From contig NC_050467.1 in assembly GCF_013373865.1 (NCBI RefSeq), forward strand, positions 33,827,943-33,891,942: 64,000 bases of DNA. The letters are read 5' to 3'. Each line of letters opens with the position of its first letter. Within the stretch, counting starts at the first letter, position 1. The position numbers were made by a program, and so were the translations under genes. The stretch is from Monomorium pharaonis. Its lineage: Eukaryota > Arthropoda > Insecta > Hymenoptera > Formicidae. The notes beneath the pieces are model-generated. The model made no database searches. It saw nothing but the letters and a program-made list of their open reading frames with translations, and was not told where the DNA came from. Below are positions 33,721 through 44,190 of the stretch, one piece after another.

Positions 33721-35271
33721 TGTAGCGTGCGCGCCGCGGAAATGAAAGACACTTTTTATAATGTAAAACCAAGCAGCTTTATTCACACGTCCGACAAAGC
33801 TCGAGACCGAGATTCAACTCGTTGTTTACACGCGTCGTCAAGCGCTCGTCAGCTGACCACGCTCGGTCCAGGAAATCAATAGTATTGATCCGTCTTCGAA
33901 CAGCTGAGTCGCGGTCGCGGAGTATACCGGGCGACGCACGCAACACTGCCCCCCTTCTTCTAGATTGTCGTCCCGACAATCAGGGAAACAGTTTTAGCGC
34001 TCTCCGCAGAAGACTCCCTCGGTTCCCGGACGATTTCCTGCTCTTCCCGAGCTGCTGCAACGGGTTCCCGAGCCACGTCCACCGAAGTTTTTCGTCCCCT
34101 GCAAGGACTACCACGGGCATCCTCTCACGCCGAGCTCATCCAGCTCTCACGCAGGATCTCCCGAATCCTTCCGCGTCCCCGTGCTCCACTCCCCTTGCGA
34201 TACTGTCCCTCGACGTCGGATCTTGTGCACTTCTTTCTTCTCTTTTCAGGATCGGGGGGGAATTTATCTCCGTGGACCCATCGCTTTAAAAAGCTCCCCG
34301 TCCTCTGCCTCGGCATTTGCCCTAAGTTCCACGGGAAAACCACGGTCAAAAACCGTGGATGAGGCAGTCTTCTTCCCTACAAGTAGCTACCTCCTTCCGA
34401 AAGAGATCCCTCTTCGTCCGCCCTTCTTCTAAAAAGAAACTGCTCTCCGAAGAGCAACTGAAACACACAAGAAAACAAACAGAACAAAAACACAAAAACA
34501 TGAACTAAAATTGACTCAAAACAGTGTTAACATTAGAATAAACCCCCTATTTCGTATTCGGGCTTTAATTTTAGACCGACGGACATTCGCGCTTCACTTC
34601 GCGCATCCTCCCGCCGCGCGTCCGCGTCCGCACCGAACGCGTCCTCTCGCCGCGCGTCCGCGCCCGCCCCGGACACACGCGACTCACTGCCCGCGTTTCC
34701 GTTTTGCGGAATATTATTCAAAAGACTCAGCTGTAAAAAGCGCAGCTCCTCCTCGTGCCGTCGCAGCGTCGCGGCTTGTTCCTCCTCCCTTTGAGTCAGG
34801 CTTTCGCGCAGCAACCGCATCTCCTCTAGGAGCGCCTTTACGATCCCCGGCGTCTCCTGCTCCGAGTTTCGAACATCCGTTCTGTCTCCCTCCGCAGCGG
34901 CAGAAGCGTGAGATCGGGTCATCACAGGAGAACGGTGGATTGACATCCTTCGAATTCTCCGCTCCTTCTCGTCTGTTCACTCCGCGCACTTATCACTAGA
35001 TCCGCGCGCGTTCCTCAAGGTCCGACAAGCGGACGAGCCCCCAAAATGTAGCGTGCGCGCCGCGGAAATGAAAGACACTTTTTATAATGTAAAACCAAGC
35101 AGCTTTATTCACACGTCCGACAAGGCTCGAGACCGAGATTCAACTCGTTGTTTACACGCGTCGTCAAGCGCTCGTCAGCTGACCACGCTCGGTCCAGGAA
35201 ATCAATAGTATTGATCCGTCTTCGAACAGCTGAGTCGCGGTCGCGGAGTATACCGGGCGACGCACGCAACA
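33721..35271 (-). mobile_element. Nested short LTR retrotransposon, non-autonomous
   Basis: The LTRs are 33721-33945 and 35047-35271 (225 bp each, near identical), with a TTAT target duplication (33717-33720, 35272-35275). It is oriented on the minus strand: AATAAA lies in the LTR in that sense. The primer-binding site TGGGGGCTCGTCCG (35043-35030), three bases inside the LTR, matches the 3' end of tRNA-Pro, and the polypurine tract AGAAGAAGGGGGGCAG adjoins the other LTR (33961-33946). The 1.1-kb interior holds only a gag-like fragment, so the element needs enzymes in trans. Confidence 0.88.
34533..34946 (-). CDS. Gag-like remnant of the nested LTR element
   Basis: A 137-codon frame starting MSIHRSPVMTRSHASAAAEG. 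A coiled-coil segment (ALLEEMRLLRESLTQREEEQ) resembles the N-terminal part of some insect Gypsy gag proteins. It ends in a small repeat of the type GADADARREDA caused by an in-frame 24-33 bp duplication. There is no nucleocapsid knuckle and no enzyme. The frame starts about 100 bases inside the LTR, the usual place for gag. Confidence 0.5.
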   Translation of the reverse strand: MSIHRSPVMTRSHASAAAEGDRTDVRNSEQETPGIVKALLEEMRLLRESLTQREEEQAATLRRHEEELRFLQLSLLNNIPQNGNAGSESRVSGAGADARREDAFGADADARREDARSEARMSVGLKLKPEYEIGGLF

Positions 35272-35381
35272 TTATATATAGTTTATAAGCGTCGAAAAAA
35301 CGAAAATTGTAAACAATCTGACGACGCGATATAACTATAAGCGAAAAAGCGAAAATTCAGAACCCTCATTTTCTTTTTATC

Positions 35382-35393
35382 AGGGGGGAGGGA
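35382..35393 (+). other. Polypurine tract of the Gypsy element
   Basis: AGGGGGGAGGGA directly abuts the 3' LTR start TGTTATG at 35394; it primes plus-strand DNA synthesis. Confidence 0.9.
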
Positions 35394-35948
35394 TGTTATG
35401 AGTGACACACTCATAACGATAAGGTGTCAGTAACACGATGACGTAAGTCGGTCAGCTGCAGTCAGCATCGAGCGCATCGCGCGAGGTTTCGCGCAATCCG
35501 CTCGACAATTAGCGCAATGCTCCTTAGACAGCACTTGCTGTCTAAGCAATAATTTGGAATACTGACCGATTTACGCCCTCACGCAATCCTCCCCTTCTTT
35601 CGATCCAACTACCGAATTATCGGATATATAAACCGGCGAAAGAAGGTGAGGATCGGGTCAATCCGAAGTAGACAAACTAAGACTACACACGACACTCTGC
35701 TTTGCGGGGTCGTGTATCGCCGAGATAACTTATACTAAATATACAACCACGACACTCTTCCTCGCGGGGTCGTGGACAACAAGTTCCTAGACGCGACACT
35801 CTGCCTTGCGGGGTCGCGATCTAACTATTGTAACTGAATACAAGAATAAAAGTGTTCAAGACAAATAACGGTGTATGTGACGAAATACCTTCCTCGCGAG
35901 ATCTCTGGCAGCGATCCCAAAATCGTACTCACAACGAGGGGTACAACA
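35394..35948 (+). repeat. 3' LTR of the Gypsy element
   Basis: Collinear with 27685-28238. Differences seen: one extra G at about 35473, CACGAC for CACGGC in hairpin 1, and CTTCCTCG for CTGCCTTG in hairpin 2. The few differences point to recent insertion. Confidence 0.95.
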
Positions 35949-35954
35949 TTATTA

Positions 35955-36407
35955 TGTTGTACCCCTCGTTGTGAGTACGATTTTGGGATCGCTGCCAGAG
36001 ATCTCGCGAGGAAGGTATTTCGTCACATACACCGTTATTTGTCTTGAACACTTTTATTCTTGTATTCAGTTACAATAGTTAGATCGCGACCCCGCAAGGC
36101 AGAGTGTCGCGTCTAGGAACTTGTTGTCCACGACCCCGCAAGGCAGAGTGTCGTGGTTGTATATTTAGTATAAGTTATCTCGGCGATACACGACCCCGCA
36201 AAGCAGAGTGTCGTGTGTAGTCTTAGTTTGTCTACTTCGGATTGACCCGATCCTCACCTTCTTTCGCCGGTTTATATATCCGATAATTCGGTAGTTGGAT
36301 CGAAAGAAGGGGAGGATTGCGTGAGGGCGTAAATCGGTCAGTATTCCAAATTATTGCTTAGACAGCAAGTGCTGTCTAAGGAGCATTGCGCTAATTGTCG
36401 AGCGGAT
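35955..36407 (-). repeat. Inverted, truncated LTR fragment
   Basis: Reverse complement of the last 453 bp of the Gypsy LTR, starting TGTTGTACCCC only six bases (TTATTA) after the 3' LTR. It ends within U3 at GTCGAGCGGAT. Its hairpin 2 has the 5' LTR sequence, so it is not a simple copy of the neighbouring 3' LTR. Confidence 0.92.
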
Positions 36408-36547
36408 CGATCTGTTTTTATTAAATGACTAAACGTTAAATAAATTCATATCTTACCTGATCACTCTGAAGAATAATAATTCTTCAGAGTGATCAGGTAA
36501 GATATGAATTTATTTAACGTTTAGTCATTTAATAAAAACAGATCGAT
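36406..36547. repeat. Perfect 69-bp palindrome at arm junction
   Basis: Arms 36406-36474 and 36479-36547 are exact reverse complements with a 4-base spacer, AATA. The right half belongs to the right arm of the giant inverted repeat (matching the left arm near 2885-2945). The left half is its mirror and abuts the LTR fragment at 36407. Confidence 0.93.
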
Positions 36548-38485
36548 TTATGAAATCTAAATGATTTAACTGACTTAAATGATTTTATAACCTGAATAAA
36601 ATTATTTACTTTATTGATTGAATAAACTTGTAATGAATATTTCTTGTTGTATTATTGACTAGGCTGCCAGTTCAGCCGAATTCTTGACGTCTGAAGAATA
36701 GTTAATGCTGTTAGTGTTTAAGCGTCTTACCTTGTTTTTGTGAAGTACTATGGAAATGAGAGGGAACTAAGAGGTATTGCATCGTGATTATAATTGTTTT
36801 TTCTAGATTAATTAATTGTAATAGCTCGTTTCAAAATTTGCGTAAAACGAACTCACTGTCAGTTACGTGGCGTGAACGTATCTTATGACTCCATTCTCGC
36901 CTCAGCGGAGTTTCCCACGTCACGTCGGGAATAAAAAAAAAGAAAAATAAAAACGGAGTCGAGAGTCACCGTTCTGACAGGATATATATGTATAAGTATT
37001 TCCCTCAACCGTTCTTTCAGATTTCGCGTATTAAAATAAAAGGAAATCACTGTCAATCAGGGTTTTGTGAACGTATCTTACGACTCCACTCTCGCTATCC
37101 CACGTCACATCGGGAATAAAATAAAATAAAAAAAAGAAGCAGAATCCGAGAATCCAGGTTGACAGGATATTTGTAGTATAATCGAATTTATAATTTAAGG
37201 ATCGGAATATTGTTATTGTTCATTTAGTTGTCTGGCGTTAGCGAACCGACGGATCATACAGGTATTGTCCTATGCAAAGCAGATATTAGATATCCGCTTG
37301 TTTAGCTTTTTATCACCAGGAGTACCCTCAACGGGCTCCAGTCAGCCAATACCACCAGCTGTTGGGTGACTAAACTCGACTTCTTATTTAAGGAGCCGAC
37401 GCACAAGACGGTGATCCGTATCAGACGTGTCGCAGTAGACGCGTAATTATTTATAGATTTCAAAAATATAGAGGCATATGAGATTGAATTATTCGTTGAA
37501 AGGTAGAAGGATGCGATCGTATTTTATAATTTTATTTATTTATTTATTCAGGTAACAATGCTGGAGATCGCATAAAGGTTTAAGGAGTGTGGAAGTACTT
37601 CAGTTAAATCTCTATATCTAAATTAGTAAAATAAGCGGAGTTATAATTGGCAATAATAAAACATGTGTAAATGAAAATCAATTGTTGTATCATATATGTA
37701 TATGTGCATTTAATTCAGTTGGGTCTCGAATGCGTTATGAAATCAAGTGAATTGCATGTGAACTTCGAATAATTATTATATTATTTCATGTAAATTATTA
37801 GAATCAGTGGTTTGAATATTATCTTATTATATCTGGCATAAAGAGTAACGTAGAATGTTATGGTATAATTAGAGATATACAAGTTGGATATTAAAATAGA
37901 ATTAATATGGATATCAGAATATTAAATCATGGATGAAATTGCATTAAATAAAATTAAATCGAATTGGATAGTAGTACGGATTGTATTTAATCAAAGTCAG
38001 ATCTGCTGCATTAAATTGAATTGTGAATTAAATCAGATCGTAAATTAAACTGCATTAAAATGAATTAAATCAAGTTCAATGGTGAGTTATTTGTAGTATT
38101 GAAATTTAAATTAAATCAAATTAAATTGGGATATCAATGCACATTAACATAGATTAAATTAAATCACATTGCAGGATATGTCACATTAAAATAAAATAAA
38201 GCAGAATATCAGTATATTAAAATATCGGTGTATCAGAAATAAAATGTTCATGCGTCAATGTATCAATAAATGTCAAATAAAATGTCAATGTATCAATAAA
38301 TGTCAAATAAAATGTCAATGTATCAACCAAGCTGTATTAGATTGAATTAAATTATAATTTGGATTAAAGTCAATTATATTAAATTAAATAAAAATCAAAA
38401 TGTCAATTAAATTGTATTAGAGTTAAACTGTCAAAGTCGTGAATTGAATAGAATTAAATTAAATTAAATTGTAATTAAGTTATAT
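36480..38485. repeat. Right arm of giant inverted repeat, middle part
   Basis: Reverse complement of about 760-2945 of the left arm. Shared landmarks include GGCTGCCAGTTCAGCCGAATTC, the CTCAACGGGCTCCAGTCAGC block at about 37330 and the TTAAATT-rich tract. A 130-bp duplication (about 36880-37010 and 37040-37160) is peculiar to this side. No genes. Confidence 0.87.
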
Positions 38486-40397
38486 AGAATAGACTTTATT
38501 GCGTCCCAATACGGGGTATACAAGGCGCTTTTTTCACGGAGCGTTCCCGAACCGTTCACATACATAGCCCCTCCACTCCCGAACCGACCTGGCCATATGC
38601 GACCCTTACAATCTGTTACCCCCCGCCCCCCTCGCACGCCCTTTCCCCCATCCCCTCCCTCTCCTCTCTGACCACTCCTTCTCTCTCTCTATCCATTTCC
38701 TCCCCGCTGTCTTCTTTAACCCCTTCTCCTTGAACCTCTCTTTCCTTTTTCATCCTTGGACTTCTCCTCCACTTTCTCCTCCACTTACTCTCCTGTCTTC
38801 CTCTGCTCTCTCTGTTTTACCTACTCCATCCTCCTCATGCTTTCTCTCCTTCCCTCCTGCTTCTCCTCCGTCTCCCTCTATCCGAGTCTTCTCTCATTTC
38901 CATGTCCAAGGATGTATTCTCTCCACTCTCGCTCCTTATTCCATACTCCTTTCGTCCAATCTCCTTCCCTCTCCTCTGTTTGTCTGCCACCTGTCACAAA
39001 TCAAAAACATTTTTAATAATCTTGTACCACCATCCCCTCCTTACTTCCTCTTCTCTCCTTCCCTTCCCTCCTCCCTCCATCCACCTCCCTCTTCATCCCA
39101 ACTCCATCTCCTCTCATCCACCCACAGCCCTCTGTTCGCTACCACCACATTCCTTCCCTTTGCCCTCTCCCTTCTCGCCGCTTCCACCATCCTCCACCTC
39201 ATCCTTCTCTCCTCCATTGACAGGTCCTCATCTACTCCCACTCCCCATGTCCCCTTCACCTCCCCTCCCCTTGCTAGAATCTCCTCCCTGTCCGCCTCTC
39301 TTACTATTTCTGTAATTAGTACCCATCTTCCCCCCTCCCCCTTCCTTTCTTCCACCCTGTCTATTGTCACCCTCCTTCCCAACACCCGCTCCATGATGCC
39401 CTCTACAAAGAACCTTCTCTCCTCTCCATCCTCCCCCTCTACCCCTCTCCATACTACATTCTTCTCCCTTCTCCTTTTGTCCTCTTCTTCTCCTGCTGCC
39501 CTCCTTCTTTCCTTCTGCGTGACTCTCTCTCTCTCCTCCAGTCTGCTCCTCGTCCTCTCCTCCATCTCCTTCCTTCTATCTGTCCTCTTCTCCCAATCCT
39601 CCCCCCTCTTGACTTGCTCTGGCTCCTCTCTTCCCTCCTTCCTACTCCTCCCTTCTTCTGTCACCTTCTGCCCATTCTTCTTCCTCTGTATCTCTCTCCA
39701 TTCACTTTCCCTTTTTTCCTTTACTATGTCCTTCTGCCACTTCTTCAGCGTCATCCCTCTTTCTTCTTCCTCCTCTCTCCTTCTCTCCTCTCCTTCTGCC
39801 TTTCTCTTCCACAGCCTCTCCTCCTCCGCCTCCACCTCTCTCCACCACTCCTCCATCATCTCTTCTGTCACCTCGTTCATCTCTTCCCTCCTCTCCTTGT
39901 CTTTCTCTCCTCTGACCCTCAACCCCTCCCCTCCATCTGACCTCCTTTCCTTGCTCTTCGCTTCTTCTTCCCTCCTCTCACCTTTTATCTCCTTCTCCTT
40001 TACCTCTCCTTCCCCCTCAGTGACCTTCCTCCTTCTCTCCTCTTCCTTCCTCTCCTTGCTGTCCCTCTGCTCGTCTCCGCTTCCTCTTCTCTTGAAATCT
40101 CTACTTCCAACCTTCTCTTCTGTTGATCCCTGCTCTTCTTGTCCCTCCGTCTCCTCTTCCCCTCTGCTCTTTTTCTGTTCTCTTTCCTCTCCAGTTTTCC
40201 CCTGTCTTTCCTCTTTCTCTATCCAACTCCTCCATAACCCCACCAAGTCCACTATACCTTCTCTTATTCCTCTCAATTCCTCTCTAATTTTCCTCAGCTC
40301 TCCGCTATCCATCTTCCCGTCTTCCACCTTTTTTCCTCTATCACTATCCTCTCTGCTTTCTTTGTTCCGCTTCCCGCTTTTCACCTCCTTTTTCACC
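38486..40397 (-). mobile_element. ORF1-only non-LTR retroposon in the right arm
   Basis: Flanked by a perfect 16-bp duplication, TGTAATTAAGTTATAT (38470-38485, 40398-40413). On the minus strand it runs from a purine-rich ORF to a 3' end CGCAATAAAGTCTATTC without a poly(A) tail. It is homologous to 14287-15792 in the ORF and the first part of the 3' UTR, then the 3' tails diverge. No reverse transcriptase. It inserted after the arms formed, since the left arm lacks it. Confidence 0.83.
39041..40396 (-). CDS. LINE ORF1p-like protein
   Basis: About 451 codons open from the insertion edge. There is no ATG at the edge; the first is about residue 28 (MDSGELRKIREELRGIREG). Residues about 25-330 are Glu/Lys/Arg-rich and strongly coiled-coil, with Trp pairs (EEWWREVEAEEERLW). 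The last 110 are more balanced: GGRWVLITEIV, GVGVDEDLSMEERRMRWRM, GRNVVVANRGLWVDERRWSWDEE, like the C-terminal domain of insect LINE ORF1 proteins. A role in binding element RNA is inferred. The opposite strand is also open for about 558 codons, but only as a Ser/Leu/Pro-rich shadow. Confidence 0.6.
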   Translation of the reverse strand: MKKEVKSGKRNKESREDSDRGKKVEDGKMDSGELRKIREELRGIREGIVDLVGLWRSWIEKEERQGKTGEEREQKKSRGEEETEGQEEQGSTEEKVGSRDFKRRGSGDEQRDSKERKEEERRRKVTEGEGEVKEKEIKGERREEEAKSKERRSDGGEGLRVRGEKDKERREEMNEVTEEMMEEWWREVEAEEERLWKRKAEGEERRREEEEERGMTLKKWQKDIVKEKRESEWREIQRKKNGQKVTEEGRSRKEGREEPEQVKRGEDWEKRTDRRKEMEERTRSRLEERERVTQKERRRAAGEEEDKRRREKNVVWRGVEGEDGEERRFFVEGIMERVLGRRVTIDRVEERKGEGGRWVLITEIVREADREEILARGGEVKGTWGVGVDEDLSMEERRMRWRMVEAARRERAKGRNVVVANRGLWVDERRWSWDEEGGGWREEGREGEKRK

Positions 40398-40413
40398 TGT
40401 AATTAAGTTATAT

Positions 40414-41148
40414 TAAGATTGAATTAATTTGAATTAAATTTCCAAACGGCAGACTGGGGTAATATTGTATCAGAATCTATTCGGTTGTTAAATTGTTAAG
40501 TATTTAATATTAAAATAATTTGAAATAATTTAGAATAATAGTCGAAAAGTGATTACGCGCGGCATAGTGTTCATTTGTAGAGATTGATAACAGCTTGATT
40601 GAGAATATATAAATCAGATAAATAAAATTAATTAATTTAAGTTACTCACCAAAAGGTCTTCGGGGATATATAAATTATTAAGGCTGGATCCCCTTATAGT
40701 TTTATAAGTCTTTATTTCTTTCAGTTACAATGTTCCTTCTATAGTCGACAAAATGGCGGATGCTTTTTAAAATGGCAGATATGCGGTACAGTGTTGAAGT
40801 TCAGTGCGCAATGTGAACACTGAGATATACGATCTTACTACTTGAAAAGTCCGGCGCGCAATGCTGATCCGCCGCGGCGCTCGTTTTTATATTGTTCGAG
40901 TTTGTAGGCCGCGGGATATGATACGAAGTAGGAGTCGCATCATTCTCGCTTCTAATTTCAAAGGATGCCGCGGAATGTCGGCATAATTTTACAAAGGATG
41001 TACTTGCATCGGATGTTTAGTCTTTCGAGATACAGAAAAATATCATATTACTTTTTGATCAAACAATTTCGCAAGTGACTCACGATGACTCATACCCGAG
41101 CGTGAGAATGGAATTTATGCATCTTATGCATATAAAATATTCATTCAA
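40414..41148. repeat. Right arm of giant inverted repeat, outer part
   Basis: Reverse complement of 1-760, including the mirrored donor (near 40650), AATAAA and GCCAT motifs. It ends TATTCATTCAAA, matching the first base of the window. Confidence 0.9.
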
Positions 41149-42324
41149 ATATTATAACTGTGAAATAAATTATTAATTAATATTTCTACGACTCGTACGC
41201 TTGCGGAGGTTTTATACAATAATATTTCTTTCATTGTAAAGCTTAGTTTTTGCAAAATTTAATTGTTAATAGACGCTACGCATTAATTATTTGATATTTA
41301 ACGAAATTAATTATTTATAATACTTATTTGTTGAGATAATGACTTTATATGGTAATATTAATTGATACAAATAGATTTTATATTATTTAGAGTTCTGTTT
41401 TATTAAGATTAATTATTAACTGAGTCTGAATAATTAAATATGCGTACGTAGGTATGTTTTATCAATAAACTAATTGTTAATTAACATTTATCTTCGTGGT
41501 AACAATTTTTACGTATAGTAGTAGTGGTTCTCAAACGATATATGTAACTTTTATATTTTTTAGACCTTCGCAAGTGTGTTATTAATGAATATTTAGTTGC
41601 GCGTAATATTTCATTATTCAAGCGTTATAATATTTGCACATATTTTAAATAGGGGTTTCCATTTATTACAGTGGTGATCACCTTAGTGATTCGCCGCTCT
41701 TGAATATTTAGCACTTGTAATAAATTCGACGAGCTAACCTTGAAGGCTTTTTCGTTATTTATGCGATTGCAAAAGTCTTAATAATATTTCTTTTATTAAA
41801 AATCACTTGTTAATTAATATCTGAACATTAATTAAGCTTGTATAAATTGTATAATTAAAAAAAACGGATTATTAACCAATATCTTGGTATCAAATACTTA
41901 TATAAATTATGTAGTTAATAAAATTAGTTGTAAATTAATATTTTTACTTAATATGGTAATTATGACTTTAATATTAATAGTTATTAATTATTTATAAGTA
42001 ATGGAATTGAACATATCTATATTATTTAGATGTTTGCAATTAAAACATCGTCAGTGAATATTCTATCTTAAATAATATTTCGTCGCTGGTGCATATATGA
42101 ATTTTACAATAATTTTACATTCTTCTTATAGAGGTTCGCATTCATTACAGTGATGGTCGGTCATCTTGTGTACACTGCAATAGCTTCAGTGACATGGCCT
42201 TGAGACTTTATTTATTAATTATGCACTTGCAAAAGCCTTAATAATTATTCCTTTAATTAAAATCTAATGTGGGTTTGTTCGTTGCTAATTCGCGGACTTT
42301 GCTTGCTAGCTGTTTTCTTGCGTA
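41149..42324. other. AT-rich gap with diverged repeats
   Basis: No credible gene. Degenerate copies of a roughly 500-bp unit containing TTCATTACAGTGATGG and CTTGCAAAAGCCTTAATAA recur (about 41655-41790 and 42130-42260). Inverted relatives (AAGGCTTTTGCAACG) lie at about 47565, so this may be terminal sequence of the element that contains the neighbouring pol. Confidence 0.5.
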
Positions 42325-43033
42325 TCACGCTAATAACAGGCATGGTTCATCGCCGTCTAGCTCCATGGCTTCTATTGATATCTTTGTTCGGAAAACTTCC
42401 GCTTCCACCTTCACGGCTTGGATTGTTGTCCACTTTTCTCGTCTCAGGTAAGCAGGTATTTCCTTCAATTCCGTTGTTCTGCTGAGCGTGTCGGTAAGTG
42501 CTTCGATCTTATTTGTCGCTCCTCTGGTGATTACATTGAACTCACCCCTTGTGTCCATTATGATTTTCATTTGAATTCCTTGCACTCTTCCATTTATATG
42601 TGAGGCTTTTATTTCTCTGGATAGGAGTTTTGTGATGCGTGAGATGTGTCTCATGCCCTTCTCACTAATTATTTGCTTTTTCTTGTGTTTGGTAACTTCA
42701 AGAGTTGGCGATATAGTATTTATTTCTTCGTCTGATTCTTTAGCTAGTAGGTTCTTTGCCATTGGTCCCCTTTTTGTACTTTGAGTGTAGCTTTCGATTT
42801 CTTTTAGAGGCAAGATCTGTAACATGCCAATCGTTGCTATCTTCTCGGTTTGTTCTATTTTTCGTGGTAACTTTCTGTTTGACTTGACGGTTTTCCTTGG
42901 GATGGCTGGTTTTCTACCCGCTCGTACTGCAGCTATTTGCGCCGGATCCAACATCCTTGCTTCTCGATGCGGCTTCAACTGTCTAGAGTTGTATACGCCT
43001 ATCGCTTCGTCTTCTTGGTTTACCACTAAGTAA
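42325..43033 (-). pseudogene. Pol C-terminal extension with protease-like motif
   Basis: A frame continuing after the integrase: it starts within VVNQEDEAIGVYNSRQLKPH, typical of the integrase tail. It then has about 120 Lys-rich residues, and about 100 residues containing NGRVQGIQMKIIMDTRGEF (DTRG at about 42545-42556). Spacing and context resemble a retropepsin DTGAE site, but a normal protease DTGA is already present at the start of pol (45957-45968). It ends at TGA 42325-42327. Confidence 0.5.
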
Positions 43034-43043
43034 GCGTTTGGTC

Positions 43044-43283
43044 TTATCGCCCGATTTTGTATGGCCCATTATAAACCAAATGAATTTTTCTTGTGAGACG
43101 TCTGGATGCATCGCTCCTTCGATAGAGTCTCACCCAAACTTGATCTCCTTCTTCGTATGGTTTCGCCTTTTCGTGTTTGTCCGTTTGTCTCTTTCTTTGG
43201 GTTGCCCGCTTCCTCAGGACTTCTGTTGCTTGTACGATTCGCTGCTGAAGTTTTATCTCCACTGTTTTTTCATCCTCCTCCAT
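43044..43283 (-). pseudogene. Integrase C-terminal segment
   Basis: Contains a helical region and the GDQVWVRLYRRSDAS and VYNGPYKIGR boxes typical of the integrase C-terminal domain. A 1-base loss near 43040 separates it from the downstream frame, and an inverted duplication (43307-43342) separates it from the core. Confidence 0.7.
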
Positions 43284-43306
43284 TTCTTCTTATAGTGGCT
43301 TCAGGC

Positions 43307-43342
43307 GGTCGTCCAGGCCTAACAGTTTAGGCCTGGACGACC
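43307..43342. repeat. Short perfect inverted duplication in pol
   Basis: GGTCGTCCAGGCCTAA and its exact complement TTAGGCCTGGACGACC, separated by CAGT. One half belongs to the integrase sequence (KVVQA); the other looks like a templated copy. Confidence 0.85.
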
Positions 43343-44190
43343 TTGTTTAAGTCTTTATGTAGGTCCACAGGTCTGCACCCCGTACTCGAGTGCACGGTAC
43401 TGTTCACGGTGTCTTCGGCTCGTTTGATTATTCGGTCCCATCGTACTTGTCTTTCGTACGCGTAGACTCTAATTATTCTCCCGATTTCGCGCATTACCCT
43501 CTCCACCGGGTTTGATTGCGGATTATAGGGGGATGTCTTCCGGATCGCGATATTCATCTCCTCCGCGAACTCTTTCCAACGGTTAGTTATAAACTGACCC
43601 CCGTTATCGGTTAATATGGTTTCAGGCATGCCGACCTCGTTAAAGTATTCGAGTTGGAGTTTACTCATTATTGTTTCAAGCTTTTGATTCGGCATAGTAT
43701 AAAACTTTGTTAGCTTTGAGAACTGGTCCATCAAAAGTAAAACGTATTTGTTACCTCGGGTTGACTGCGGTAACGGTCTGAATTTATTTAAGGAAACGAC
43801 CTGTCCCGGCTTCTCTGGCAAGTCGTAATATTCCACGCCTCGAGTCACGCGCGTAAAGTATTTCGTCGCTTGACACACATTGCATGACGCGACGACATCG
43901 CGACACAACTTATCGAGATTGTTTACGTGAAAATATTGTTTTACAAAGTCTATCGTTTTGTTCGTGCCAAAGTGCAGTATGTATTGGTGCACTCTGTCAA
44001 CGAATTGCCACCTAATGTGGTCTGGTACGTCAATTCGTTCGCCGAGAGGTGTATTTATTCCAACTAGATTCTCTCTTATAGAATATACATTTGGTTGTTC
44101 GGTTACTTTATTTCGCAGTTCGTCAGTGTGGTTTTGCGCATCGATCAATATTTCGACCCACTCTTGCGTTTCGGTGCTATCGTTCGGTTC
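43327..44190 (-). pseudogene. Integrase core of the decayed Gypsy element
   Basis: Zinc-binding H-H-C-C (VHQYILHFGTNKT; CRDVVASCNVCQ) and a DDE core: LLLMDQFSKLT, ILTDNGGQFITN and NPQSNPVERVMRE. The first catalytic Asp region reads VVSLNKFRPLPQS, where family members usually have D and G, so Asp is replaced by Asn (43786-43788). It is in the same frame as the RNase H segment but separated from it by TGA at 44191-44193. Confidence 0.8.

Larger units (their letters stand above)
27685..35948 (+). mobile_element. Ty3/Gypsy LTR retrotransposon, young, with nested insertion
   Basis: The LTRs are 27685-28238 (554 bp) and 35394-35948 (555 bp) and differ at only about four positions. The target duplication is TTAT (27681-27684 and 35949-35952). 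The internal order is leader, gag-protease frame, in-frame UGA, RT-RNaseH-integrase frame, polypurine tract. There is no envelope ORF. A 1551-bp element (33721-35271) is nested just before the 3' LTR. Removing it gives a unit of about 6.7 kb, typical for the group. A 1-base frameshift in the integrase C-terminus probably disables this copy. Confidence 0.95.

Noticed and set aside
38730..40406. 558-codon plus-strand ORF
   Set aside because: Shadow of the 451-codon minus-strand ORF1-like frame; low-complexity Ser/Leu/Pro composition and it crosses the insertion boundary.
1..41148. Polinton/Maverick or similar giant virus-like element
   Set aside because: No DNA polymerase B, capsid, ATPase, protease or retroviral integrase of that type in the spacer; only repeats and unrelated transposons.
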